Position numbers and translations under genes: made by a program. Source: an uncultured Balneola sp. (lineage in GTDB: Bacteria; Bacteroidota; Rhodothermia; Balneolales; Balneolaceae). Taken from it: a DNA stretch of 64,000 nucleotides. The notes below the pieces were generated by a model that worked only from the letters and a program-made list of their open reading frames with translations, searched no databases and was not told where the DNA came from. This document shows positions 37,307 through 46,010 of this stretch, piece by piece. Positions within the stretch are counted from its first letter, which is position 1, and each line of letters begins with the position of its first letter. The DNA is taken from assembly GCA_913058495.1 (NCBI GenBank), contig CAJXQC010000002.1:62001-126000 (forward strand), in the 5' to 3' direction.

Positions 37307-39811
37307 TTATACCAAGCTATCCACTTCTTTGGTTTTTAACCCTTCACCTGCCGGTGAGGTTGGAGTGGCATCCATATATTCATCTAAAGTAAACTCATCT
37401 ACCTGAATGGCATCATTTCTGGCTGCTTCTGCTTTTTCAACCATTTCAGCTTCTGCTTTTGTGATTATATTTTTCTCCAAAGCTGGCTTCAATAAGTTCA
37501 GAAACGAATCTTTAGGAAGCTCACGCTTTTTCATTGCTGTATAGAGCTTTTTGTATATAGGATTCGTGTTTGTTATCAAAGTTAAAGCATTTTCATAGCG
37601 TCCAACAGCCTCAGTCGGATCAGAAGGTATATACATGCCGTCTGTCATACGATCTCTTGCCAGACCGGGCTCTTGCATAGCCTGAGCTACTCGGTGACCT
37701 AGATCATCAGATGGGTATGTTCCAATTGGATTTAAACGTGACCAGACACCTACTAACCTAAATCCCCAACTAAGTCCCGGAACTTTGATCTCTCTTAAAA
37801 TACCATCAAAAGCTTCCTGAATTCTATAGAAAACATAATCCATCGACCATTTGAAATAATCGAGATCTTCTTTACGTCTTCCTTCGGCTTCAAATCTTCT
37901 GAGTGTAGCCGTTCCCAGATACATAAAGCTAAGGATATCAGCATATCGTCCAGCGATCTTCTCTTTCATTTTCAAACCACCGCCGTAAGAACCTAAAGCT
38001 ATATCAGCAAAAAATGCAAACGACGCTGAAGCCCAAGCCATTTTTCGATAATACTTTGCAGCAGGACCACTTACAGGAGACCCGGCCAGATATCCACGCG
38101 TAATGCTAAGCATAAACGAACGGGCTTTGTTTCTTCCAACATGTCCAATATGCGCCCAAAAATTATCGTCAAATCCTTTTACATCCTTATCCATCAAGGC
38201 ATTTATCTCATTGAGAGCGTATGGATGGCAACGAATAGCTCCCTGTCCGAATATCATCAATGTTCTTGTAAGAATGTTTGCGCCTTCCACTGTAATAGCG
38301 ATCGGCAAAGAAATATATCCATGAGCAAACACATTTCGTGGCCCTCTGGAAATTCCCGCACCACCCACTATATCCATCGCGTCATTTATGATCTCGCGGG
38401 TATGCTCTGTGAAATTGTATTTTGCGATCGCTGTTACAACAGCAGGCTTCTCTCCTTGATCCAGCCCTCCGGTAGTATATTTTCGGGCAGCTTCCATAAA
38501 ATAGGTGTACCCGCCAATACGAGCCATTGGCTCTTCAATACCTTCAAATTTTCCAATATTTAAACCAAATTGTTTTCTGATCGCCGCATAAGCTCCAACA
38601 ACTCGGGTGGATAGTTTCGCGCCCGCCAAACTGGATGCGGGTAGTGAAATACCTCGACCAACCGCTAAAGATTCCATCAGCATTCTCCATCCATTACCTG
38701 CACCTTCTTTTCCGCCAATTATTGCGTCAATAGGCACAACTACATCATGGCCATGAGTTGGGCAATTATAAAACGGAACCCCAAGTGGGTCATGACGCTT
38801 TCCCAATACAACTCCCTCAGTATCTGATGGAATTAATGCACAAGTAATTCCCAAGTCTTCACCTTTGCCAAGCAAATTCTCCGGATCACGAAGTTTAAAT
38901 GCTAATCCCAAAACAGTTGAAATAGCTGCTAAAGTAATATATCTCTTATTCCAGTTTAGCCTCAGATAAAGTTCTCCATCTTCTCCTTTAAATACCTCGC
39001 CATCTGAAGTCATTCCTCCTGCATCAGAACCTGCGTTTGGCTCCGTAAGTGCAAAACAAGGCATTTCAACTCCTGCCGCTAATCTGGGTAAATAATAATC
39101 TTTCTGCTTTTGAGTTCCGTAGTGATTTAACAGCTCTGCAGGCCCTAAAGAATTAGGTACCATAACGGTAGTTCCGAGCGGACCGCATCTGGATGATAAT
39201 TTTGCTACTATCGCAGAGTGCGCTGTTGCTGAAAATTCAAGCCCACCATACTTTTTGGGGATAATTAATCCGAAAAAACCTTCTTTCCTAAGAAAGTCCC
39301 ATGTTTCTTCAGTAAAATCTTTTCTTACAAAGACGTCCCAATCATTCACCATCTCGCAGATTTTTTCAACCGGACCGTCTAAAAACTCTTGCTCTTCTTT
39401 AGTCAGATCGGGATAAGGTTGCTCGAGAGTTCTTTTAAAATTCGGTTTTCCTGAAAATAATTCGCCTTCGATCCAAACATTTCCTGCTTCTATTGCGGTT
39501 TGCTCAGTTTGAGATATTGTGGGCAGGAAGTTAAGGGCATCCAATAACTTCATAATTGGTCCACTTAATAATACCCTTCTTACCGGTTTGATATTAAAAA
39601 CTAGGACAGGCACTGTGTAAGCGATATATAACCATTGCGGAGCGTCAAGACCTATCAATCCCGCATAACCCGCTATAGCCCATAGCCAAAGTGGTGCGCC
39701 TGTATAGGCAAAACCAATAGCTATTATTACCGTTGCAGTGATCGAAGCCCAAAGTGGTACTTCGCTAAAAAATCCGAATAATTCTGATAATGCTTCCATA
39801 ATGCTCTCCAA
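37307..39811 (-). CDS. Acyl-CoA dehydrogenase, FadE-like
   Basis: 834 aa; N-terminal hydrophobic helices; FFGLIIPKKYGGLEFSATAHSAIVAKLSSRCGPLGTTVMVPNSLGPAELLNHYGT; CFALTEPNAGSDAGGM. Confidence 0.93.
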   Translation of the reverse strand: MESIMEALSELFGFFSEVPLWASITATVIIAIGFAYTGAPLWLWAIAGYAGLIGLDAPQWLYIAYTVPVLVFNIKPVRRVLLSGPIMKLLDALNFLPTISQTEQTAIEAGNVWIEGELFSGKPNFKRTLEQPYPDLTKEEQEFLDGPVEKICEMVNDWDVFVRKDFTEETWDFLRKEGFFGLIIPKKYGGLEFSATAHSAIVAKLSSRCGPLGTTVMVPNSLGPAELLNHYGTQKQKDYYLPRLAAGVEMPCFALTEPNAGSDAGGMTSDGEVFKGEDGELYLRLNWNKRYITLAAISTVLGLAFKLRDPENLLGKGEDLGITCALIPSDTEGVVLGKRHDPLGVPFYNCPTHGHDVVVPIDAIIGGKEGAGNGWRMLMESLAVGRGISLPASSLAGAKLSTRVVGAYAAIRKQFGLNIGKFEGIEEPMARIGGYTYFMEAARKYTTGGLDQGEKPAVVTAIAKYNFTEHTREIINDAMDIVGGAGISRGPRNVFAHGYISLPIAITVEGANILTRTLMIFGQGAIRCHPYALNEINALMDKDVKGFDDNFWAHIGHVGRNKARSFMLSITRGYLAGSPVSGPAAKYYRKMAWASASFAFFADIALGSYGGGLKMKEKIAGRYADILSFMYLGTATLRRFEAEGRRKEDLDYFKWSMDYVFYRIQEAFDGILREIKVPGLSWGFRLVGVWSRLNPIGTYPSDDLGHRVAQAMQEPGLARDRMTDGMYIPSDPTEAVGRYENALTLITNTNPIYKKLYTAMKKRELPKDSFLNLLKPALEKNIITKAEAEMVEKAEAARNDAIQVDEFTLDEYMDATPTSPAGEGLKTKEVDSLV

Positions 39812-39814
39812 ATT

Positions 39815-40417
39815 TTAAGAAACCTTAGTTCTCACCAAGAATCCTTCAATAATATGTTGAATAGATTTTTCGATAAAATGTTCTCTGTTAATCCTGTTAT
39901 CTAATCTTTGATTTAATACTACCGATATTACACCATGCAGTTGAGCCCAAATAGAATAAGCTGCAGTTAGCGGGTCTTCTTCTTCCATCAATCCTTCACG
40001 AACTCCCGATTCAATAATTTTTACTAAAAGTTCATATGATCTTCGTGCCCTTCTGAATTTTTCTTTCGGGTAACGAGCCATTGATTCTGACTTTACCATA
40101 TATATGATCTGGTATTTCTCAGGATGCGCAAACGCAAAATCTGCATAACTTCTGATCACAGATTCAAACTGTGCTATTACCCCTGAGTTGGCATCTACTT
40201 TTTGTTCTATTGATACACTCAAAGCTTCAACTGATTCTTCAATCAATGTATGCAGAAGGTGATCTTTGTTATCAAAATAGAGATAAATACTGGTTGCAGA
40301 TACACCTGCTTCTTTTGCTATTCCACGCATTGAAAGTGCAGTATGTCCGTCATTGTATAAAAGATGACGACTTATATCTAATATTTTTTCTCTTAAAGGG
40401 AGTTCTTTTTCGCTCAT
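39815..40417 (-). CDS. TetR/AcrR family transcriptional regulator
   Basis: ILDISRHLLYNDGHTALSMRGIAKEAGVSATSIYLYFDNKDHLLHTLIEE HTH. Confidence 0.94.
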   Translation of the reverse strand: MSEKELPLREKILDISRHLLYNDGHTALSMRGIAKEAGVSATSIYLYFDNKDHLLHTLIEESVEALSVSIEQKVDANSGVIAQFESVIRSYADFAFAHPEKYQIIYMVKSESMARYPKEKFRRARRSYELLVKIIESGVREGLMEEEDPLTAAYSIWAQLHGVISVVLNQRLDNRINREHFIEKSIQHIIEGFLVRTKVS

Positions 40418-40423
40418 TTTAAA

Positions 40424-40462
40424 GATTGGTTAACAGTGTTAACTAGACGAAGTTAACTAATC
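40424..40462. promoter_or_regulatory. Candidate TetR operator: three GTTAAC sites within an imperfect palindrome
   Basis: gattgGTTAACagtGTTAACtagacgaaGTTAACtaatc; GTTAAC at 40429, 40438, 40452. Confidence 0.5.
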
Positions 40463-40564
40463 TGAGGCGAAAATCAAGCAATTGGAAAATAAAATTCAGT
40501 TTTACTTTTTTTCACCCCTATTAATTACAGGAAACACTTAATTATATATGAAATAATATATGTC

Positions 40565-41515
40565 ATGAATTTCTGCTTGATTTACAAAGCTAAATCCTTT
40601 TTTGTATTAGCATTACTAACCTTATGCATGCCGCCATTGCTTGAATCCCATCCCTGGGGAGGCTTGGTGATTGATCAGGATGGAAATATATATTTTACTT
40701 TTATCTGCCCTATTGACGATGATGCGAATCATTATGCCTGTGTTTGGAAAATAACGCCAAATAATGAAATGATTCATGTTCTGAGAGCTCAAAGATCTCC
40801 AAGCGACATTATACTTTCAAGAAATTCAATCAGAGAAATATTCGCTGCAGAACGAACTGGTCAAAACCCACATCATAACAATACACTTTGGATAATTGAT
40901 CATCCTAAAAATCAAGTCCTGATTCCAAGCACCACTGCTCAAAACCAATTTCATATTCAATCGATTGCGGTTAACGAAGAACATGAAATCTACTTTACCA
41001 AAGACTCTAATATTTTTTTCCGAGACAGCCTGAATCAAATAACTAAAATAGATACACCTGATTTTGAACGAATAAATCTCACGGCTTGGGGGCCTGACCA
41101 ACAACTTTACATGATGTCCGGTGACGATATTTATATTTATGATGGTGTGGATTATAAATTACTAGCTTCAAATTTAAAGAAGCGAAATCCGGAAGACATT
41201 CCATTTTCAGGAGCAAATATTTTTTTCGATATGATAGTTGATGAATCTAAAAATGTTTACCTGGCATACTATGGAAACAGAGAAGTGATAAAGATTTCGC
41301 CTGATGGTTCTGCTAGAACAATTTTGAAATCTGAAAAGCCATGGTCTCCACATGGAATAGATATCTATAATGGAGAAGTTTATGTATTGGAATCCACTAT
41401 TGGGGATGGCAAGTGGTGGAAGTTTTGGGAAGAAGATCAGGGCATAATACCAAGAGTTAGAAAAATATCAACAGACGGAACTGTAAGTACCATCTATAGT
41501 TTTGAATCTCGTTAA
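40565..41515 (+). CDS. Secreted NHL/SMP-30-like beta-propeller protein
   Basis: WGGLVIDQDGNIYFTFICPIDDD..., VDESKNVYLAYYGNREVIKISPDG, PHGIDIYNGEVYVLE. Confidence 0.65.
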   Translation: MNFCLIYKAKSFFVLALLTLCMPPLLESHPWGGLVIDQDGNIYFTFICPIDDDANHYACVWKITPNNEMIHVLRAQRSPSDIILSRNSIREIFAAERTGQNPHHNNTLWIIDHPKNQVLIPSTTAQNQFHIQSIAVNEEHEIYFTKDSNIFFRDSLNQITKIDTPDFERINLTAWGPDQQLYMMSGDDIYIYDGVDYKLLASNLKKRNPEDIPFSGANIFFDMIVDESKNVYLAYYGNREVIKISPDGSARTILKSEKPWSPHGIDIYNGEVYVLESTIGDGKWWKFWEEDQGIIPRVRKISTDGTVSTIYSFESR

Positions 41516-42165
41516 GGCCTGAACGAAATAAATTTAATTAATTTCCCTTTCTCTAAGTGCATCTTTTCGTAGTACGTTTTAATTGAAAGCTCGGGATCTT
41601 CCGGGCATTCTTTATGAACGTCTTTTATATCTCTTAACAGCTTTAAGTTCTGTTCTTCGATCACTTCTTTGGTAAACTCATAAAGTTCCACGCTATCCGT
41701 TTTCAAGTTGATGGTTGCTCCGGATTTTAACAGAGGTCTATACAATTTTAAAAATTTTGGAGATGTAAGTTTCTTCCTGTCCTTCTTTAGTTGCGGATCC
41801 GGAAATATGATCCATATATCTGAAACTTCTTCCTTTTCAAAAAACTGATCCAGATGATCTATGTAAGCTCTGAAAAACCTAACGTTTTCTAAATCCTGAT
41901 CAAGTGCACGTTGGGCTCCAACCCACAAACGATTTCCTTTTAGATCAAAACCGACAAAATTTTTATCGGGATAGAGTTTTCCCAAACCCGTAGAATATTC
42001 TCCCTTTCCACATGCCAACTCCAGAACAATAGGATTTTCATTTTTAAAAATATCAGTATTCCAGCTTCCTTTCGGAAACGGATTCTTGCTGTTATAGTCA
42101 TGCCAGTCGAAAGTATTTTCGAATGTCCTAACTTCCTCCATCCTTTTTTCTTTAATCTTCGGCAT
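41512..42165 (-). CDS. trmB: tRNA (guanine-N7)-methyltransferase
   Basis: LELACGKGEYSTGLGKLYPDKNFVGFDLKGNRLW; IIFPDPQLKKDRKKLTSPKFLKLY. Confidence 0.93.
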   Translation of the reverse strand: MPKIKEKRMEEVRTFENTFDWHDYNSKNPFPKGSWNTDIFKNENPIVLELACGKGEYSTGLGKLYPDKNFVGFDLKGNRLWVGAQRALDQDLENVRFFRAYIDHLDQFFEKEEVSDIWIIFPDPQLKKDRKKLTSPKFLKLYRPLLKSGATINLKTDSVELYEFTKEVIEEQNLKLLRDIKDVHKECPEDPELSIKTYYEKMHLEKGKLIKFISFRP

Positions 42166-42166
42166 T

Positions 42167-42811
42167 TCAGGGAGCTAATCTTTTAATGATCCAGTTCTTC
42201 TTTTCCTTCTCATACTTAATTCTGTCATGTAGTCTACTGCGTCTTCCCTGCCAAAACTCAATTGAAGTTGGCTCTACAATATACCCCCCCCAATGATCCG
42301 GCATGGGTACATGTCCTGTCGAATATAATTTAGTAAGCGCTTCAAACTTTTCTTCCAAAATTACTCTGTTCTCAATTACAGAACTTTGTTCAGAAGCCAA
42401 AGCACCTATCTGGCTTTTAACCGGACGTGAAACAAAATATTCTTCACTACTCTCTGAGCTGGTTTTTTTTGCAATACCTTCGATACGAACCTGACGTTCC
42501 AGTTCTTTCCACAAAAAGCATATAGACACATTGGGATTACTTTCTATATCTCTCCCCTTGTCACTTTTATAATTAGTATAAAAGATAAAGCCATTCTTCT
42601 CTATTCCTTTCAAAAGTACAATTCTGGAATGCGGTTTTTGTTCGCTATCCACTGTAGAAAGCGTCATTGCATTTGGCTCCGGTAGCATCGCCTTTAATGA
42701 TTCGTCCAACCAAAGTTTAAATTGTTGGATCGGATCAGCATACACATCATTCTCATCTAATGTGCTCAGAGAGTAATCTTCCCTCAATTTTCGAATATGT
42801 TTATTATCCAT
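42167..42811 (-). CDS. pdxH: Pyridoxamine 5'-phosphate oxidase
   Basis: MTLSTVDSEQKPHSRIVLLKGIEKNGFIFYTNYKSDKGRDIESNPNVSICFLWKELERQVRIEG; WGGYIVEPTSIEFWQGRRSRLHDRI. Confidence 0.95.
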   Translation of the reverse strand: MDNKHIRKLREDYSLSTLDENDVYADPIQQFKLWLDESLKAMLPEPNAMTLSTVDSEQKPHSRIVLLKGIEKNGFIFYTNYKSDKGRDIESNPNVSICFLWKELERQVRIEGIAKKTSSESSEEYFVSRPVKSQIGALASEQSSVIENRVILEEKFEALTKLYSTGHVPMPDHWGGYIVEPTSIEFWQGRRSRLHDRIKYEKEKKNWIIKRLAP

Positions 42812-43389
42812 TATTTAAAGTACTCCGGTTCATTACCGCTTTTCCATTTTATATTACATCCCATACTCGGTATTTGGGATTCAAAATTTTCCTCTCCTTT
42901 TATCAAAGAACTTGTTGCAGCTCTCATGTCATTCCCTGTTACAGGCTTTCCGTTTCCGGGTCTACTATCATCAAACTGACCTCGATAAAATAATTCCAGA
43001 TTTCTATCAAACAGAAAGAAATCCGGAGTACAGGCAGCTTTATAAGCTTTAGCCACTTCCTGAGTCTCATCATATAAATAAGGAAAAGGAAAATTGTGTT
43101 TCTCAGAAAGTTTTTTCATTAAATCTGGTGAATCCTGAGGATAATTCTCAACATCGTTTGAACTTATCGCGATGCACTCGATACCTTTTTGCTTGTACTC
43201 GTTAGCAAACTCGACCAGACCTTCATTTAAGTGTTTAACATAGGGGCAGTGATTACAAATAAACATCACTAATACGCCTTTATCGAACTTAAGGTCATAT
43301 AAAGAAACTTTACTTCCATCAGTATCCGGCAGTTCAAAAGATGGTGCTTTAGTTCCAATTTCCAACATTGTTGACAAAGTAGCTGACAT
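42811..43389 (-). CDS. Thioredoxin-family (AhpC/TSA-redoxin) protein
   Basis: KAPSFELPDTDGSKVSLYDLKFDKGVLVMFICNHCPYVKHLNEGL; CTPDFFLFDRN. Confidence 0.9.
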   Translation of the reverse strand: MSATLSTMLEIGTKAPSFELPDTDGSKVSLYDLKFDKGVLVMFICNHCPYVKHLNEGLVEFANEYKQKGIECIAISSNDVENYPQDSPDLMKKLSEKHNFPFPYLYDETQEVAKAYKAACTPDFFLFDRNLELFYRGQFDDSRPGNGKPVTGNDMRAATSSLIKGEENFESQIPSMGCNIKWKSGNEPEYFK

Positions 43390-43432
43390 GTTATTAAATC
43401 CTTAAGTACCTTTGTTAAAATTATAGACTACG

Positions 43433-43834
43433 ATGAATCCTACTACTAAGATATTAAATGATAGAGACAAAATTTTGTTTGAGAAAGCACTCAAATTTTA
43501 TTTTTTTGCCCGACAGGTTGATTCCAAACGACTATCAAAGGATGTTTTTGAAAGATTACACTATACAGGTTCTGTTGCTTACTCTCTGGTTATAACCTAC
43601 GCCAAAACCGGATCTCTGAAAATTGAATACATGGATTTCCTGAATCAGGAATTAAAAACCATGCTTTCATCTGACGAAAAAACCTATCAACCTCTTCAAA
43701 TTAAGCCCTCAGAAATTGATGATATCGAGTTAATGAAAGAGACTAAAATTTCATTCTTTGATGAAGACGAAGGTGCAGATTCTGAGCTAATTTATTATTC
43801 CAATCAGAATTTGCTTGAGTTGAAAAAACTATAG
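43433..43834 (+). CDS. Hypothetical protein
   Basis: 133-aa ORF preceded by TACCTTTG (43407-43414), resembling the Bacteroidetes TAnnTTTG -7 element. Confidence 0.6.
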   Translation: MNPTTKILNDRDKILFEKALKFYFFARQVDSKRLSKDVFERLHYTGSVAYSLVITYAKTGSLKIEYMDFLNQELKTMLSSDEKTYQPLQIKPSEIDDIELMKETKISFFDEDEGADSELIYYSNQNLLELKKL

Positions 43835-43838
43835 ACAT

Positions 43839-43919
43839 AAAAAAACCCGATATCCTTAATCTTTTTGAAAAGATGGCTACTATGTTTAAAAAGCTACTCT
43901 CTGTAGTAAGGATACCGGG
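43839..43919 (-). ncRNA. Structured RNA / complex terminator: 13-bp closing stem, two internal hairpins, T7 tail (minus strand)
   Basis: Minus strand: cccggtatcctta-ctacagagagtag-...-atcttttcaaaaagat-taaggatatcggg-ttttttt; closing stem fully pairable with one G-U. Confidence 0.5.
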
Positions 43920-43985
43920 AAGCTACATTTAATTAGACGACACAAAAACACTAAAGTTTCTAATTCTATAGAAATTTAATAGTAA

Positions 43986-45047
43986 TTATGTAAATAGTTG
44001 CAATTGCTCACCACAAGATCTTTTAAAATGGTCTGTAGTTAGCTTATTAATATCCTGATTAAGGCCTAACTTTCTACTCTGTACTTTAAAAAGATCTTTT
44101 ATTTGTTCAGCGAAGTTTCCTTCACCTCTCATTCTTTTTCCAAATTCAGCTTCGTAAAGTTTTCCTCCTCTCATATCCCGAATTCTATTTAAAACCTTAT
44201 TCTTTCTTTCAGGAAAATTCTGTACCAACCAATCCTGAAATAGATCCTTCACTTTAAAAGGCAATCTTAAAATTATAAAACTAGCTCTTGTAGCACCTGC
44301 ATCAGCTGCGGACTTTAAAATATCAGCACATTCATGATCTGTTAATCCCGGAATTATTGGAGCAACATTCACGCCTACCGGAATTCCTGCGTTGGCTAGC
44401 TTTTCAATTGCTTTCAGTCTTCTGTAAGGTCGAGACGTTCTTGGTTCCATTACTTCTGTAATTTTATTGTCTAAAGAAGTCACTGATATAGTAGTACTTA
44501 CACAATTGTATTCATTCAGCTCTTTTAATAGATCTATATCTCTGGTTATAAGGTGGTTCTTGGTTATGATACCTACAGGATTTCTGAACTCTGCCAGTAC
44601 TTCAAGGCATTTTCTGGTGAGTAAAAGTTTGCGCTCAATTGGCTGGTAACAATCAGTTATACCACTCATTGCTATGACCTGAGGCTTCCATTTTGGTGAT
44701 TGAAATGTTTTCTTCAAAAGCTCAGGAGCTTTGTATTTAACCATTATTTTGGTTTCGAAATCCAGCCCAGCAGAAAAACCTAAGTACTCATGAAAGGGCC
44801 GTGCGTAACAATAAATACAGCCGTGCTCACATCCTCTGTAAACATTTAATCCGGCATTGAAAGGTATATCCGGACTTTTGTTATAAGAAATGATCTCCTT
44901 TGTATGATCTTTAAAGAGTTTAGTTTTAGGATTTGGTTTTTCTCCTGTTTCTTCATCCAGGTTATAATCAATATAGTTTCCTTCAAATCTGTTGATCGGA
45001 TTATCTGAAGAACCTCTTCCCTTTATTTTCTGATGTAGCTTATCCAT
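43986..45047 (-). CDS. PA0069-family radical SAM protein
   Basis: YRGCEHGCIYCYARPFHEYLGFSAGLDFETKI; IAMSGITDCYQPIERKL. Confidence 0.92.
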   Translation of the reverse strand: MDKLHQKIKGRGSSDNPINRFEGNYIDYNLDEETGEKPNPKTKLFKDHTKEIISYNKSPDIPFNAGLNVYRGCEHGCIYCYARPFHEYLGFSAGLDFETKIMVKYKAPELLKKTFQSPKWKPQVIAMSGITDCYQPIERKLLLTRKCLEVLAEFRNPVGIITKNHLITRDIDLLKELNEYNCVSTTISVTSLDNKITEVMEPRTSRPYRRLKAIEKLANAGIPVGVNVAPIIPGLTDHECADILKSAADAGATRASFIILRLPFKVKDLFQDWLVQNFPERKNKVLNRIRDMRGGKLYEAEFGKRMRGEGNFAEQIKDLFKVQSRKLGLNQDINKLTTDHFKRSCGEQLQLFT

Positions 45048-45101
45048 TTATACACATATTTTGTACATATAATATATATGTTTAACGAATAACTACAAAA
45101 A

Positions 45102-45127
45102 AAAAGCCCCCGGGTTACAGGAGCTTT
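45102..45127 (-). terminator. Rho-independent terminator (minus strand)
   Basis: Minus strand aaaagctcc tgtaaccc ggggg ctttttttt; stem with one G-U pair then T tract. Confidence 0.6.
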
Positions 45128-45151
45128 TAAAATTGTTTCTTTTTTTACTGT

Positions 45152-45949
45152 TTAGTCAGCGCAAGGAGTGTCTTCAAGATTTTCATCCCAGCAAGACTTT
45201 ATCCCTTCATTATAGTTTGGAGATATAATAAATCCGACTTTTGTTTCAGTATCAAATTCTATTGTTGTGACGTTTCCATTTGAACCATCCACATAAACAA
45301 TTGTTTTCAAGGTACCATCAAAGTCATAATCTATTTCTGAACCTTCATTTCCATTTCTGTCGCTCAGTACTGAAAAATCCAGATCAATACTTCCGTCATT
45401 ATCAATATCCCATTCAATTTCTGAAACAGGCTCATCTTCCTGAGCATCATAATAAGTCCATTCACCTTCTGTTCCGTCATATTCTGCTTCACCTGAAAAC
45501 AATAGAAAATTATTCAGAGGAGGATCGGTAGCTGATGTAGTTACGAAAAAGTTCCACTCAACATTATCTTCAGAATCTACTTCGGCAGTTAGCAAAACTG
45601 AAAATTCATTGTCTTCATTTTGAGCGGTATACATCCATTGATATTCTCCTTCTGCTACAACTTCAGGATCTTGGTTTTGAGCAGCTGAAATCAAAACCTT
45701 GGGTATGATCAGGTTTGCATCAACGATTAACTTTGCAACTCCTGCTCTGAAAAGAGCGGCATTAAAATTAGAACCGGCCTTTAACTTAGAGTTACTATTA
45801 CTATTAAAATCCGACAGATCAATAGCCATTGTTTGTGCAGATGGAATCTCAGGTGTGATTTCCGGTTTATTATCAGAATCACTGCATGATATAAAAACAG
45901 CCATAATCAGTATTATAGCTGTTAAAGATTTAAGGTTTTGAAAATTCAT
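45152..45949 (-). CDS. Hypothetical lipoprotein
   Basis: LIMAVFISCSDSD lipobox; acidic DNDGSIDLD-type stretches. Confidence 0.7.
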   Translation of the reverse strand: MNFQNLKSLTAIILIMAVFISCSDSDNKPEITPEIPSAQTMAIDLSDFNSNSNSKLKAGSNFNAALFRAGVAKLIVDANLIIPKVLISAAQNQDPEVVAEGEYQWMYTAQNEDNEFSVLLTAEVDSEDNVEWNFFVTTSATDPPLNNFLLFSGEAEYDGTEGEWTYYDAQEDEPVSEIEWDIDNDGSIDLDFSVLSDRNGNEGSEIDYDFDGTLKTIVYVDGSNGNVTTIEFDTETKVGFIISPNYNEGIKSCWDENLEDTPCAD

Positions 45950-46010
45950 TTCAGGTCTTTTTGTTCAAGTTTCTTACTTAAATCTTAAGACCTGATATTT
46001 GTTCCAAATT

